The position numbers and the translations under genes were made by a program. This document shows, in pieces, positions 48,793-57,522 of a stretch of 64,000 bases of DNA. The stretch comes from JABJAG01 sp965222215. GTDB lineage: Bacteria; Pseudomonadota; Alphaproteobacteria; UBA6615. Each line of letters opens with the position of its first letter. The stretch's first letter is position 1. The DNA lies in assembly GCA_965222215.1 (NCBI GenBank), contig OZ244931.1, forward strand, positions 1,054,001-1,118,000, in the 5' to 3' direction. The notes beneath the pieces are model-generated. The model worked only from the letters and a program-made list of their open reading frames with translations. It was not told the origin of the DNA and searched no databases.

Positions 48793-50457
48793 CTACGCGT
48801 CCTGATACATCCAGCTACGCATGATCGAAATCGTCTCGTCGGGATGCTTGTCGACGATCTGATTGATCTGCGAGAGCGAGGATTTCTTGACCTTGCCGTC
48901 GATGTTGGCGAGGTCGATTTCGGCGTTCTCGTCCTCGAAATCTTCGGGGATCGAGTCCATCTCGTTTTCGCGCTCGAGTTCTTCGAAGTCGCCCGACGGC
49001 GGTGCGATCCGCATCTGTTCGCCGCCGGCTGCGAGTAGCGCGGGGTCGCTGCCACCCGCCGGGGCGTTCGCGGCTGCTTCCAGCGCGCGCGACAGGATCG
49101 GGCGCACGACCAGCAGGATCACCAGCACCGCCACGATGGCGAGCACCAGAAGCTCTGCGATCTTCAGGATGTCCGCTTTGCCGAAGCCGAGAATGCCGGC
49201 TTCGGCGACGGGTGCGTCGCCCAGGTCCGGCTGTGCGAACTGCTGGTTGACGATCTCCACGATATCGCCGCGTTCCTCGTTGAAGCCGATCGACGACTTC
49301 ACGAGCGCGGTGTACTGCTCGATCTGTTCGGCGGTGCGCGGGGTGTAGTTGCCTTCGGCGTCATAGGTGCCGTCGACAAGCACCGCGACGGTGATCCGGT
49401 TTACCTGGCCGGTTTCGCGCACGAGCGTGGTCACCTTGCGCGAGATTTCGAAGTTGACGGTTTCCTCGGAACGCCGGGAGTTGTTGGTGTTCCGGTTGTC
49501 CCCGGCGCCGTCGATGCTGGCGGTGTTGGGCAGGTTGTTGGCGACCGATACGGAGTCGTTGTTCTGGGCTTCGCTGCTCGCGTCTTCCTGTTCCACCGTT
49601 TGCGTGGAGCGGACGACCTGCCCGTCGGGATCGTAGGTCTCGTTGGTCGTGGTGAGCCGGTCGAAATCGATCTCGGCGGCGACTTCCGCGCGCACGCCGC
49701 CGAAGCCGACCGTGCTTTCCAGCAGTTTTTCGACCGAGCGTGCGATCCGCGCTTCGAAACGCTGGCGCGCTTCCTCCGCGTTCCCGACACCCAGCGCCTC
49801 GCCGTTTGCACCGTCGCCGCGTGCATGCAGGCGGCCCGTGTGATCGACAACCGAGATACGATCGGGCGTCAGGCCCGGCACTGCCGAGGCGATGAGGTTC
49901 TGGATCGCCGCCACCTGGCCGCCCTGAATGGCCGTGCCGCGAAGTTTCAGGACGACGGAGGCGCTGGGTTCCTGCCGGTCGCGCGTGAACAGTTCACGCC
50001 GTGGCAGGACAAGGTGGACCCGCGCGCTCTGGACCTGGGACAGCGAACCGATCGTGCGCGAAAGTTCACCCTCCAGCGCGCGAACATGGTTAATGCGCTG
50101 GACAAAATTAGTAGTGCCGATCGCGTCGGACTGGTCGAACAGCTCGTAGCCGACGGAACCGCCGTTGGGCAGGCCTTCGGCGGCCATGGTCATACGCAGG
50201 CGATCCACGTTCTCCATGGGCACGAAGATCTGCGAGCCGTTCCCGCGGACCTCGAAGGGGATGTTCTGGCCTTCGAGCCGCTGCGAAATCGCGCTGGCGT
50301 CCTCGACCGCGAGGTCGCCGTACAGCAGCGCCATTTCCGACGTGCCCAGGCGCGACGTCATAAACATGAAGAAGCCGATCAGGCCGACGGCAACGATGCC
50401 CATGATGGCAAGCCGTGCCGGCCCAAGCTGTCGGATCATTTGTTGAAACGCGTTCAC
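48793..50457 (-). CDS. fliF: Flagellar MS-ring protein FliF
   Basis: A 554-residue protein with membrane segments near 17-32 (IMGIVAVGLIGFFMFM) and about 440-462 (ILKIAELLVLAIVAVLVILL). Between them lie the ring-building domains (VHLVLPRRELFTRDRQEPSA, IASAVPGLTPDRISVVDHTG) and a Ser/Asn-rich loop. The cytoplasmic tail binds FliG. It heads the ten-gene run, and the upstream region has a possible FlbD site and a CtrA-like half-site. Confidence 0.96.
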   Translation of the reverse strand: MNAFQQMIRQLGPARLAIMGIVAVGLIGFFMFMTSRLGTSEMALLYGDLAVEDASAISQRLEGQNIPFEVRGNGSQIFVPMENVDRLRMTMAAEGLPNGGSVGYELFDQSDAIGTTNFVQRINHVRALEGELSRTIGSLSQVQSARVHLVLPRRELFTRDRQEPSASVVLKLRGTAIQGGQVAAIQNLIASAVPGLTPDRISVVDHTGRLHARGDGANGEALGVGNAEEARQRFEARIARSVEKLLESTVGFGGVRAEVAAEIDFDRLTTTNETYDPDGQVVRSTQTVEQEDASSEAQNNDSVSVANNLPNTASIDGAGDNRNTNNSRRSEETVNFEISRKVTTLVRETGQVNRITVAVLVDGTYDAEGNYTPRTAEQIEQYTALVKSSIGFNEERGDIVEIVNQQFAQPDLGDAPVAEAGILGFGKADILKIAELLVLAIVAVLVILLVVRPILSRALEAAANAPAGGSDPALLAAGGEQMRIAPPSGDFEELERENEMDSIPEDFEDENAEIDLANIDGKVKKSSLSQINQIVDKHPDETISIMRSWMYQDA

Positions 50458-50550
50458 TCTGACAACCGTCCTCTAAGCAAAAACCCGGTGCGCCGCTGGA
50501 TGGCGCGAACAGGGCAAAGCTATGGGGCCGGAGTGAATAAGCAGTTAACG

Positions 50551-50569
50551 GGCGGCAAGAATTGCCGCC
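50551..50569. promoter_or_regulatory. fliF: Perfect palindrome upstream of fliF (candidate FlbD ftr site)
   Basis: GGCGGCAAGAATTGCCGCC is an 8-3-8 inverted repeat about 95 bp before fliF, with a GTTAACGG half-site directly beside it (50544-50551). It shares the CGGCAA/TTGCCG arms of the sites upstream of the flagellin. In Caulobacter FlbD represses fliF through a site of this kind. Confidence 0.55.
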
Positions 50570-50629
50570 TCGATGGGAACTTTTTTCCCGTCTCGGTTTT
50601 CGGCGCCGTGGGCGAAGCCGCGGCGCGGT

Positions 50630-50658
50630 AACACGGCCGGCGGTCAGCCGGCCGTGTT
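50630..50658. terminator. Perfect 12-bp hairpin between sciP and fliF
   Basis: AACACGGCCGGC pairs with GCCGGCCGTGTT around a GGTCA loop. It sits just after the sciP stop on the minus strand. There is no U-run, so function as a terminator is uncertain. Confidence 0.55.
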
Positions 50659-50665
50659 GCCCGGA

Positions 50666-50956
50666 TCAGCGATAGTCCTGAAGCCGCGTCACGCGCAGGG
50701 CGCGCACGCCGTGCTCGTCGATCAGGCGCTGCCAGGAGAGAAACTCCTCAACCGTGAGGTCGTATCGCTCGCAGGCCTGTTCGAGAGTCAAAAGACCGCC
50801 GCGCACGCCATTTACGACAGCCGCCTTCCGGCGCACGACCCAGCGTTTGGTATCGGGCGAGGGAAGCTCGGCGATCGAGGCGGGCATCAGCCCTTCAACC
50901 GTCTCGCTCTGGGGGGACATATCGGCGTCCTGCCGAAAGTAGGATTGTGTGTCCAT
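50666..50956 (-). CDS. sciP: CtrA-inhibitory protein SciP (DUF1153)
   Basis: A 96-residue protein: DUF1153 is evident in LPSPDTKRWVVRRKAAVVN, VRGGLLTLEQACERYDLT, VEEFLSWQRLIDEHG and VRALRVTRLQDYR. SciP binds CtrA and blocks transcription from CtrA-dependent promoters in G1. The gene is flanked by fliF and flgE, which Caulobacter SciP helps to regulate. A CtrA-like site lies about 55-65 bases upstream of its ATG. Confidence 0.93.
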   Translation of the reverse strand: MDTQSYFRQDADMSPQSETVEGLMPASIAELPSPDTKRWVVRRKAAVVNGVRGGLLTLEQACERYDLTVEEFLSWQRLIDEHGVRALRVTRLQDYR

Positions 50957-51008
50957 CGTGTAACCACTTCTTCCTGATTGTGGTCCGGGAAAGGTACGTT
51001 TCCCGCGT

Positions 51009-51023
51009 TTAATGAAAGGCTAA
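51009..51023. promoter_or_regulatory. sciP: CtrA-like site upstream of sciP
   Basis: TTAATGAAAGGCTAA is TTAA-N7-CTAA, one base from the CtrA consensus, in the 180-bp sciP-flgE gap. SciP expression under CtrA is known in Caulobacter. Confidence 0.5.
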
Positions 51024-51077
51024 ATGGCACATTTGATATAGTTGGATTTTAGGTATCTCCGGATCGTTCGGCGGCTA

Positions 51078-51118
51078 CGGCCCCGACGTGACCTGCCACG
51101 TTGGTCACGTCGGGGCCG
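51078..51118. terminator. Perfect 15-bp inverted repeat after flgE
   Basis: CGGCCCCGACGTGAC and GTCACGTCGGGGCCG pair around an 11-base loop, just after the flgE stop codon. This probably ends the fliK-flgD-flgE transcript, although no U-run follows. Confidence 0.65.
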
Positions 51119-51136
51119 CCGCCTCACCCGCGGCGC

Positions 51137-52456
51137 CTAGCGCTTGATTCGCACCAGTTCCTCAAGCATCTGGTCCGCCGTCGTGATGATTCGACTGGAG
51201 GCGGAGTAGGCACGCTGCGTGATGATCATGTTGGTGAATTCCTCACCGAGATCGACGGTCGAGGCTTCCAGGCTCGACGGAGAAATTGTCCCGGCCGATG
51301 CCGTGCCGGCCGGGTTCAGAAAAACGTTGCCCGCGTTGACCGTGTGGGTCCAGGCGTTGCCGGACTGGGCGCGCAAGGCGTTCGGGTTGGCGAATGTCGC
51401 GACCGGCAGCTTGTAGATCGTTCGCGTGCCGCCATTGTCAAACAGGGCGTTCACGCTGCCGTTCTCGTTGACCTCGATCGACTGGAAGCGGCCGAACGTC
51501 ACGCCGTTCTGGTTGATCGACGTGATCGAGTAGTTCGATGCGAACTGGGTAATCCCGTCGGCCTGGTTCGCCGTGCCGAGGTTGAACGCGATCGTGCTGT
51601 CCGACGCGGAGGTCGTCCAGTCGGCGGTCGGGACGGACAGCGACGTCGCCGCGAAACTGGCGGGCGTGCCGTCGCCGTTGAAGACGACCGTGTCGAGCGT
51701 GATCGGCAGGGAGGCCAGGGTGGCGCCCTGCAGGGACGCCGCACCATTGTCGGCGCGCGTGATGCCGGTCGCGTTGAGGCGCCAGGTCGGCGGGGTCGCC
51801 ACCGTCTTGGTCCACTCCATGGCCACGTTATGACCCACGCCGAGCGAGTCATAGACCAGGACGGTCAGGTTCTGGGTGTCGCTGACTGCGGCGGTGGCCG
51901 GAAGGTTCAGCGCCAGCGAGACGCTCGATGTCGGGGTGGCCGTGCCGGACAAACTTGTGACCTGGATCGACTGCAGGTTTGACAGGCTTGTCGGGTCGGG
52001 CGCGGCGCCGTCGGCCGTGCCGTCTTGGTCGACGTCAAACGAGCCGTCCGACAGGGTGGGCCATCCCAGGAGATACTGGCCGTTGTTATTGGCGAGGAAT
52101 CCGTTGGCGTCGACGGAGAACTGGCCCGCGCGCGAGTACATATAGGTCCCGCTTGAGGGGGTGGAGTTGTCGTTGACCACGAAGAATCCCTTGCCGGAAA
52201 TCGCGAGGTCTGTCGGGCTCTGGGAAGCCTGCAGAAGGCCCTGCCTGTCCACGAGCTGGAAGGGGGCCGTGCTGACACCGCCGGGCGAGTATTTTGTCGT
52301 CGACCCGGAATTCGTGACGAGCGTGGAGAACCGCGCCTGGGTGTGTTTGTAGCCGACGGTATTCAGGTTTGAGATATTGTCGGAGATCATGCCCATGGCC
52401 TGGCTGTTCGCATTCAGGCCGGACACACCGGAAAACATCGCGCCGTAGATACTCAT
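51137..52456 (-). CDS. flgE: Flagellar hook protein FlgE
   Basis: A 439-residue hook protein. The N-terminal rod-type helix MSIYGAMFSGVSGLNANSQA and SDNISNLNTVGYKHT is universal in axial proteins; the middle is Thr/Ser/Asn-rich; the C-terminal helix is VDLGEEFTNMIITQRAYSA with SSRIITTADQMLEELVRIKR, the FLG_bbr_C domain. It is made after the basal body and exported. GGGGAGAG precedes the ATG. It is the last gene of the hook group. Confidence 0.95.
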   Translation of the reverse strand: MSIYGAMFSGVSGLNANSQAMGMISDNISNLNTVGYKHTQARFSTLVTNSGSTTKYSPGGVSTAPFQLVDRQGLLQASQSPTDLAISGKGFFVVNDNSTPSSGTYMYSRAGQFSVDANGFLANNNGQYLLGWPTLSDGSFDVDQDGTADGAAPDPTSLSNLQSIQVTSLSGTATPTSSVSLALNLPATAAVSDTQNLTVLVYDSLGVGHNVAMEWTKTVATPPTWRLNATGITRADNGAASLQGATLASLPITLDTVVFNGDGTPASFAATSLSVPTADWTTSASDSTIAFNLGTANQADGITQFASNYSITSINQNGVTFGRFQSIEVNENGSVNALFDNGGTRTIYKLPVATFANPNALRAQSGNAWTHTVNAGNVFLNPAGTASAGTISPSSLEASTVDLGEEFTNMIITQRAYSASSRIITTADQMLEELVRIKR

Positions 52457-52515
52457 TTTATAACTCTCCCCTCGGGGTTCGGGATTGGGGTCTTTAAATT
52501 CGGTTCAGGTTCGGG

Positions 52516-53190
52516 TCAGCCTTCCGGCGTGTCCTCTTCGGACACGGCCGAGACAATCGCGCTGAGCGGGATGTCGATCGGGCCGACCTGGATAAGGGTC
52601 TCGCCGCTTTCGTGGGTCACGCCGGTGGCGGTGCCGGTGAAGTAGACGGTCGCCGGCCCGACGGGGTTGTCGTCCGCGTCGACCGCGTTCACGAGGATCG
52701 AGTAGATCCCGTCGGCTTGCAGCACGCCCTGGCCGTCTTCGCCGTTCCAGGTCAGGCTGTGTTGTCCGGGAGCGGTTTCGGCGGGCAGGGTCGTGACGAT
52801 ATTGCCGTCGGCATCGAAGATGGTGATCGAGGCCGTGTCCGCGCCGGCGGGCATGTCGTAGGCGAAGTCGGTCTCGCCGCCGTCCAGCAGCACGATCGAG
52901 CTTTGCGCCTTTACGTCCTTGCCCAGGTAGGACAGGGCGGCCGTCGTCTCGGCGGCCTGCTGGAGCGCGATCACGTTCTCCAGGTTCTCGTTGGATTTGA
53001 TGTCCTGCTCAAGCTGGCTGAACATCACGAGCTGGTTCGTGAATTCCGCGGACTCCATCGGTGACAGCGGGTCCTGGTTCTGGAGCTGGACCGTCAGCAT
53101 CGTGAGAAACTGGTCGAAGTTCTCGCTGAGAGACTTCTTGGCAACTTCCGAGTCCGTCGGTGTCGCGGCGGTGAGGGAGGCAATGTCCAT
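52516..53190 (-). CDS. flgD: Flagellar hook-capping protein FlgD
   Basis: A 224-residue protein with the export and cap segment MLTVQLQNQDPLSPMESAEF, TNQLVMFSQLEQDIKSNENL and a C-terminal beta-rich Tudor/FlgD-like part ending VGPIDIPLSAIVSA. It scaffolds hook polymerisation. It lies 59 bp before flgE and 9 bp after fliK. Confidence 0.94.
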   Translation of the reverse strand: MDIASLTAATPTDSEVAKKSLSENFDQFLTMLTVQLQNQDPLSPMESAEFTNQLVMFSQLEQDIKSNENLENVIALQQAAETTAALSYLGKDVKAQSSIVLLDGGETDFAYDMPAGADTASITIFDADGNIVTTLPAETAPGQHSLTWNGEDGQGVLQADGIYSILVNAVDADDNPVGPATVYFTGTATGVTHESGETLIQVGPIDIPLSAIVSAVSEEDTPEG

Positions 53191-53199
53191 AAGCTTTTC

Positions 53200-54486
53200 C
53201 TAGGCCTCGATATCGATCAGGCCGTCATGGCTCTTGCGAGCCTGGAGGGGCAGTTCCGGGGCGTCGGTATCGGCCGTCTGGCCGTCACCGTTCCGTCCGC
53301 CGTCGGGTCCGTTTGCGTCTTTGTCAGCGTGGGCGTTGTCCGGGTCGCCGGAGCCGCGCTGTTCGAAGGAGAGCGAGTCGGAGTTCGTGCGCAGGCCGGC
53401 TTCTTCGAGCGCCTTCTGCAGAACCCGTCCGTCACGCTCCAGCATGTCGAGCGTCTCTGCCTTATCCGCGTAGACGACGGCCTGGACCGTCTTGTCCGGG
53501 GCCATCTCGAGCTTGACCTCGACATTGCCGAGCGTTGCCGGGCTGAGCTTGATGTTGATGCGATCCAGGCCGTTGCGGATGCCGTTCTGGACCTGGACGG
53601 ACACCTGCTCAGCCGGGCGGCCGTTCGGCAGGTTGAACGCCGGGCGCGCCGTCGCCGCCTTTGCCGTCGCGGCCGTGTTGGCGCGGGTGTTGTTGTTTGC
53701 GGCGTTCGCAGAATCGATGGCCGTATCGGTACTCCGTCCCGTGAGCAGGGCATCGCTGCCGCTCTGCGTGGTCGTGGCCTGTGGGGTGGCGGCCGCCTGC
53801 GGGGCGAAGGCCTGACGCATCGCCTGATCGAGGCGTGCGATATCGGACACCGGCGTCGCGGCGTCGGCGGGCTTCGCGGCCGTATGAACGGGGATATCGG
53901 CGGTCTGCGGCTGGGCGCCGGCCTTGGCACCCGCCTGCGTGTTCTTTGCGGCCCCGGCGAGTTGCGCCTTCGTCTCATCGCCATGGGCCTGGTTGGCCTG
54001 AATGGCGCCCTCGCGCTTGGCGAGGACCTTCTCTTCGCTCATCTGCGCAGTCGCGGTCTGGAGGGTCGCGGCGTCGGGCGTTGCGGCGTTCATACCGGCG
54101 ACGTTCTCGCCGTTCTCGCCGGCGGCACCTGCGTTGGTCACGTGGGATTGGGAAGGGTGGGAAGAAATGTCGGTCTGGGCGGCCATACCGGCGGTTGCGA
54201 TTTCGCTCGCGCCCAGGGCCTGGAGCGGGTCGGGAATACCTTTGAGTGCGGCGAGGGCGTGGTCGTCGGACGGTGACGATGCGGGCTGCCCGGAATCGTC
54301 TTCCGCTTCGCTGACCTGCTCCTCGTCCGCCGGGGCGGCATCCGGATCGTCCAGCGGTTCGTCGTCCTGGGCCGGGGCGGCAATGCCGAGAAGAATTTTC
54401 GAGAACAGTTCGTCCTGAACGTCGCTGCCCTTTATGGCGCCGAAGTTCGGCCGGCTGTTCGTCGGATCGAGTTCCGAAAGTTCCAT
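53200..54486 (-). CDS. fliK: Flagellar hook-length control protein FliK
   Basis: A 428-residue protein: a long Ala/Gln/Thr/Asp low-complexity ruler (about 1-300), then the Flg_hook domain NGLDRINIKLSPATLGNVEV, KLEMAPDKTVQAVVYADKAE and DGRVLQKALEEAGLRTNS near 310-370, and an acidic end. FliK measures the hook and switches export specificity. The second ATG (54486) is preferred because AGGAAG lies at correct spacing; the upstream ATG at 54534 lacks a ribosome site. It heads fliK-flgD-flgE. Confidence 0.9.
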   Translation of the reverse strand: MELSELDPTNSRPNFGAIKGSDVQDELFSKILLGIAAPAQDDEPLDDPDAAPADEEQVSEAEDDSGQPASSPSDDHALAALKGIPDPLQALGASEIATAGMAAQTDISSHPSQSHVTNAGAAGENGENVAGMNAATPDAATLQTATAQMSEEKVLAKREGAIQANQAHGDETKAQLAGAAKNTQAGAKAGAQPQTADIPVHTAAKPADAATPVSDIARLDQAMRQAFAPQAAATPQATTTQSGSDALLTGRSTDTAIDSANAANNNTRANTAATAKAATARPAFNLPNGRPAEQVSVQVQNGIRNGLDRINIKLSPATLGNVEVKLEMAPDKTVQAVVYADKAETLDMLERDGRVLQKALEEAGLRTNSDSLSFEQRGSGDPDNAHADKDANGPDGGRNGDGQTADTDAPELPLQARKSHDGLIDIEA

Positions 54487-54684
54487 GCTCGCTTCCTGCG
54501 ATAGTGCTGCGACGTACCTGTCGCGGCTCGCCATACCATCAGCAAGACCCGGGCCAGTTTCCGAAAACTTTTTAACCTATTGATTTATTGGGGAAATTAT
54601 TTGGGCGGTGGCTGGCGTGGCCCGCGGCGCACCGGAACTTATTGCCCTTGAACGGAAAAGAATGCCCGTCGTCGCCGGGGGCAC

Positions 54685-54714
54685 AAACGAAAACGGCCGG
54701 CGCAAGGCCGGCCG
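54685..54714 (-). terminator. Terminator after flaF
   Basis: The same 30-base sequence as the ctrA terminator: a CGGCCGG/CCGGCCG stem with TTTTCGTTT on the minus strand, 28 bp past the flaF stop. Confidence 0.75.
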
Positions 54715-54741
54715 AAAACACTGGCGATAGGGAAAGGCGGG

Positions 54742-55185
54742 TCAGGCGCTGAGGCGCTCGAGCGTCGTTGCCGCGTCGGCACCGGTCTGTCCGGCCTGGG
54801 CCTGGTCCTGCTGCTCGCCCGGATTGGCCAGCAGTCCCGCGGCGATGTTGCGGTTGATGTTGATCAGGATATCGAGCTTGCCCGGGTCGGCATCCGAAAG
54901 GATCTGCACCGTATGCTTGTCCACGAAGTTGCAGAGCTTGATCACGTTCGTCTTGATGTCGTCCGGCAGGGGCGAATCCGGCGAGCTGGCTTCCGACTGG
55001 AAGATGGTCCAGAGACGCCAGTTGAGGCGAACATTCTCCAGCAGGTTTTCCCGGTCGACCGGTTCCTGCTGCGCGGCACTCAAGCGACGGGCCGCTTCGA
55101 GGAGGGCCCGGCCTTCGGTCTCGCGAGGCGATCCGCCCTGGCGCGACGGCTGACGATACTGGGCCGCGGCGTTTTCACTGGACAT
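54742..55185 (-). CDS. flaF: Flagellin synthesis regulator FlaF
   Basis: A 147-residue helical FlaF: ENAAAQYRQ, EGRALLEAARRLSAAQ, NVRLNWRLWTIFQSE and NVIKLCNFVDKHTVQIL. In Caulobacter FlaF is needed for flagellin production and acts with FlbT. The start overlaps the end of flbT by 11 bases, indicating coupling. Confidence 0.92.
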   Translation of the reverse strand: MSSENAAAQYRQPSRQGGSPRETEGRALLEAARRLSAAQQEPVDRENLLENVRLNWRLWTIFQSEASSPDSPLPDDIKTNVIKLCNFVDKHTVQILSDADPGKLDILININRNIAAGLLANPGEQQDQAQAGQTGADAATTLERLSA

Positions 55186-55564
55186 GGTTCATCCTCTCCG
55201 TTTCAAGATCGATCAGGCGCTGACATTCCTTCATCGCGCCGTACAGGTTCCGCTTCGAGACACAGTCGCGAATATCCTTCGCGACGTCTTCCGCGCTCGG
55301 CGCGGCCTCGACAAAGTCGGTCAAAAGGGTTTCGAAATCGCGAAGATGCTCGTCTTCGCGATCCTGAAAGATGTAGGCGCACTGGAGCGCCAGGTAGACA
55401 TGACGCGCCGGCGTATCGGCGGCCTCGTTCGACATGATGTCCTTCTGTCGAAGGATGTGCGCCTTGTTCTCGAAAACGAGGTTGATGTCCGAGCCGTCGT
55501 TCTTGATGACGGCGCCGTTGACAACGAACTTCTCGCCTTTGGCGAGAGACAGTTTGAGCGGCAT
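55175..55564 (-). CDS. flbT: Flagellin mRNA regulator FlbT
   Basis: A 129-residue FlbT with MPLKLSLAKGEKFVVNGAVI, AHILRQKDIMSNEAADTPAR and VYLALQCAYIFQDREDEHL. FlbT binds flagellin transcript leaders and limits their translation or stability when assembly is incomplete. The second in-frame Met (55564) is used since the family begins with MPLKL. The open upstream Met at 55573 adds three residues. It forms a unit with flaF. Confidence 0.93.
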   Translation of the reverse strand: MPLKLSLAKGEKFVVNGAVIKNDGSDINLVFENKAHILRQKDIMSNEAADTPARHVYLALQCAYIFQDREDEHLRDFETLLTDFVEAAPSAEDVAKDIRDCVSKRNLYGAMKECQRLIDLETERMNHVQ

Positions 55565-55684
55565 GGGCCCCAACCAGGTGGTTTCTAACGTTGGGGGCAG
55601 TCTGGGCCAGTTGGGTTAAGGAACGGTAAAAGCCGGAAACATCGCGTTTTTCGACACAAAGCCGGGATCGAAGTTCAGGGATTC

Positions 55685-55699
55685 TTAACCGCTGTTAAC
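55685..55699. promoter_or_regulatory. CtrA-like site upstream of the sugar gene cluster
   Basis: TTAACCGCTGTTAAC is TTAA-N6-TTAAC, the same spacing as the site before ctrA. It lies about 80 bp before neuB and 120 bp before flbT, in the divergent gap of 201 bp, so either gene may be controlled. Confidence 0.5.
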
Positions 55700-55765
55700 T
55701 ACGGTGCTGCCTGCATATGTGTTGGCGCGCGTCTGCGCGCGAGGCCCGAGCAGGGGAATTTCGAA

Positions 55766-56803
55766 ATGCTTCCGACGTCCGATGGACACACCTACGTCAT
55801 CGCCGAGATCGGCGCGAACCACAACGGCGACATGGAGCTGGCGCGCCAGTCCGTTCGCGCGGCGCACGATGCCGGCGCCGATGCCGCCAAGTTCCAGAGC
55901 TGGGACACCGGGCTGTTCGCTCGCGGTTTCTACAAGGACAACCCCGGCCTCGAAGAACAGGTCGCAGAGTATGCGGTCGGCGCGGGCGACATGGCTGCGC
56001 TCGCCGGGTATTGCCGCGAGACAGGTATCGACTTTGCCTCCACGCCTTTTTCCAAGCGCGAACTCGCGGAACTGGATGCTCTCGACCCGCCGTTCGTGAA
56101 GATCGCCTCGATGGATCTGAACAACGACCACCTGCTCGCTGCCGCCGCGCAGACCGGCCGGACCGTCGTGCTGTCGACCGGCTTCGCACGGACCGGCGAA
56201 ATCGAACACGCGCTGGCGACCCTGGAAGGATGCGGGCACAGCGATACGATCCTTCTCCATTGCATCGGGCTCTATCCGCCCCCGGCCGATGACTACGTCA
56301 ACCTGCGCAACATGGAGATGCTGCACGATACGTTCGGCTATCCGGTCGGGTTTTCCGATCACACGAAGGGGGTCGAGATTACCCTCGCGGCCATCGCATT
56401 GGGCGCGGTGGTCATCGAAAAGCACTTCACGCTCGACAAGACGATGGATGGCTGGGATCACGCGGTCTCGGCCGACCCGGCTGAACTGGCGATCATCACG
56501 TCGGCGGCCCGCCGTATTCCGGCGGCGCTCGGTTCGCACCGCCGCACGGTATCCGACGAGGAGCGTCAGCAGGGCCAGACCATGCGACGCAGTATCGTTG
56601 CCGCGCGCGACCTGCCGGCCGGGCATGTGCTTACGCTCGAAGACTTCGATTTCCGTCGTCCGGGAACCGGCATTTCCCCCAACGATGCGGCGCGAATCGT
56701 CGGTCGCGAGCTGGTTCGCGATTACGCCGCGGACGAGTTGCTGTCCGAAGACGACATCGCACCGGTCGCTCAACCTGCCCTGGCGATCAGCGACGCCGCA
56801 TGA
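55766..56803 (+). CDS. NeuB-family nonulosonic acid synthase
   Basis: A 345-residue protein. The N-terminal barrel has AEIGANHNGDMELA, DAAKFQSWDTGLF and SMDLNNDHLL, with metal ligands suggested in FSDHTKGVEITLAAIALGAV and EKHFTLDKTM; the C-terminal about 60 residues form a SAF antifreeze-like domain (MRRSIVAARDLPAGHVLTLE). It joins phosphoenolpyruvate to an amino-hexose to give sialic, legionaminic or pseudaminic acid. Which sugar cannot be read. It overlaps the following cytidylyltransferase by ATGA. Its place beside flagellin suggests flagellin decoration. Confidence 0.92.
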   Translation: MLPTSDGHTYVIAEIGANHNGDMELARQSVRAAHDAGADAAKFQSWDTGLFARGFYKDNPGLEEQVAEYAVGAGDMAALAGYCRETGIDFASTPFSKRELAELDALDPPFVKIASMDLNNDHLLAAAAQTGRTVVLSTGFARTGEIEHALATLEGCGHSDTILLHCIGLYPPPADDYVNLRNMEMLHDTFGYPVGFSDHTKGVEITLAAIALGAVVIEKHFTLDKTMDGWDHAVSADPAELAIITSAARRIPAALGSHRRTVSDEERQQGQTMRRSIVAARDLPAGHVLTLEDFDFRRPGTGISPNDAARIVGRELVRDYAADELLSEDDIAPVAQPALAISDAA

Positions 56804-57522
56804 TCGTGATCGTTCCCGCGCGCGGCGGCTCGAAAGGGCTGCCGGGAAAGAATATCCGGCCTTTTGCCGGGGAACCGCTGATCGTGCACACTCTGCGCGC
56901 GGCGCGTGCGGCCCGGCATGTCGACCGTGTCCTTGTCTCCACCGACGACGATGCAATCCTGCGTGTGTGCAGGACGGTCGACGGTGTCGAAGCTCCGGTC
57001 CGGCGGCCGCCGCATCTGGCGACCGACGATGCCCGTGCGCTCGACGCGTATCTCCACCTGATCGACGCACTCCGGATCATGGAAGGCGAAGCGCCGGAGG
57101 ACGTTTGTATCCTGCAGCCGACCTCGCCGCTGCGAACCCCGGAGGATATCGACAGTGCGATCGAGACTTATTCGAGGACCGGCGCGAACGCGGTCATTTC
57201 CGTCAGCGAGGCGAAGCCGACATCCTGGCTTCACAACGTGGACGGTGCCGGCCGGATGACGCGTACCGTCCAGGACGATACGGCGCTCATGAACCGTCAG
57301 GCGCACGATCGCGTCTACCTGCCGAACGGGTCGATCTATGTTTTCAACGTGGCCTTCGCGCGCCGGACGGACTCCGTCTACGGTGAGGGAATCTATGCCC
57401 ACGTGATGCCGCCGGAACGCTCGGTCGATATCGACACCGAAGCCGATTTCATCGCCGCCGAGGCGCTCTACAACCTGCAGTGTGAAGATGACAACATACG
57501 CCGTTTGCACCGCGCTGTATGA
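56800..57522 (+). CDS. CMP-nonulosonate cytidylyltransferase (NeuA/PseF/LegF family)
   Basis: A 240-residue nucleotidyltransferase with the loop VIVPARGGSKGLPGKNIRPF near the start, LVSTDDDAI and ILQPTSPLRTPEDIDSAIE, then NGSIYVFN and DIDTEADF. It activates a nonulosonic acid with CTP, so that a glycosyltransferase can use it. It overlaps NeuB by four bases and the next gene by about 35. The sugar type follows from NeuB and is unknown. Confidence 0.92.
   Translation: MIVIVPARGGSKGLPGKNIRPFAGEPLIVHTLRAARAARHVDRVLVSTDDDAILRVCRTVDGVEAPVRRPPHLATDDARALDAYLHLIDALRIMEGEAPEDVCILQPTSPLRTPEDIDSAIETYSRTGANAVISVSEAKPTSWLHNVDGAGRMTRTVQDDTALMNRQAHDRVYLPNGSIYVFNVAFARRTDSVYGEGIYAHVMPPERSVDIDTEADFIAAEALYNLQCEDDNIRRLHRAV

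Noticed and set aside
55700..55765. Sigma-54 promoter before neuB
   Set aside because: GG and GC elements there are 9 or 11 bases apart, not 10, and the flanks do not match.
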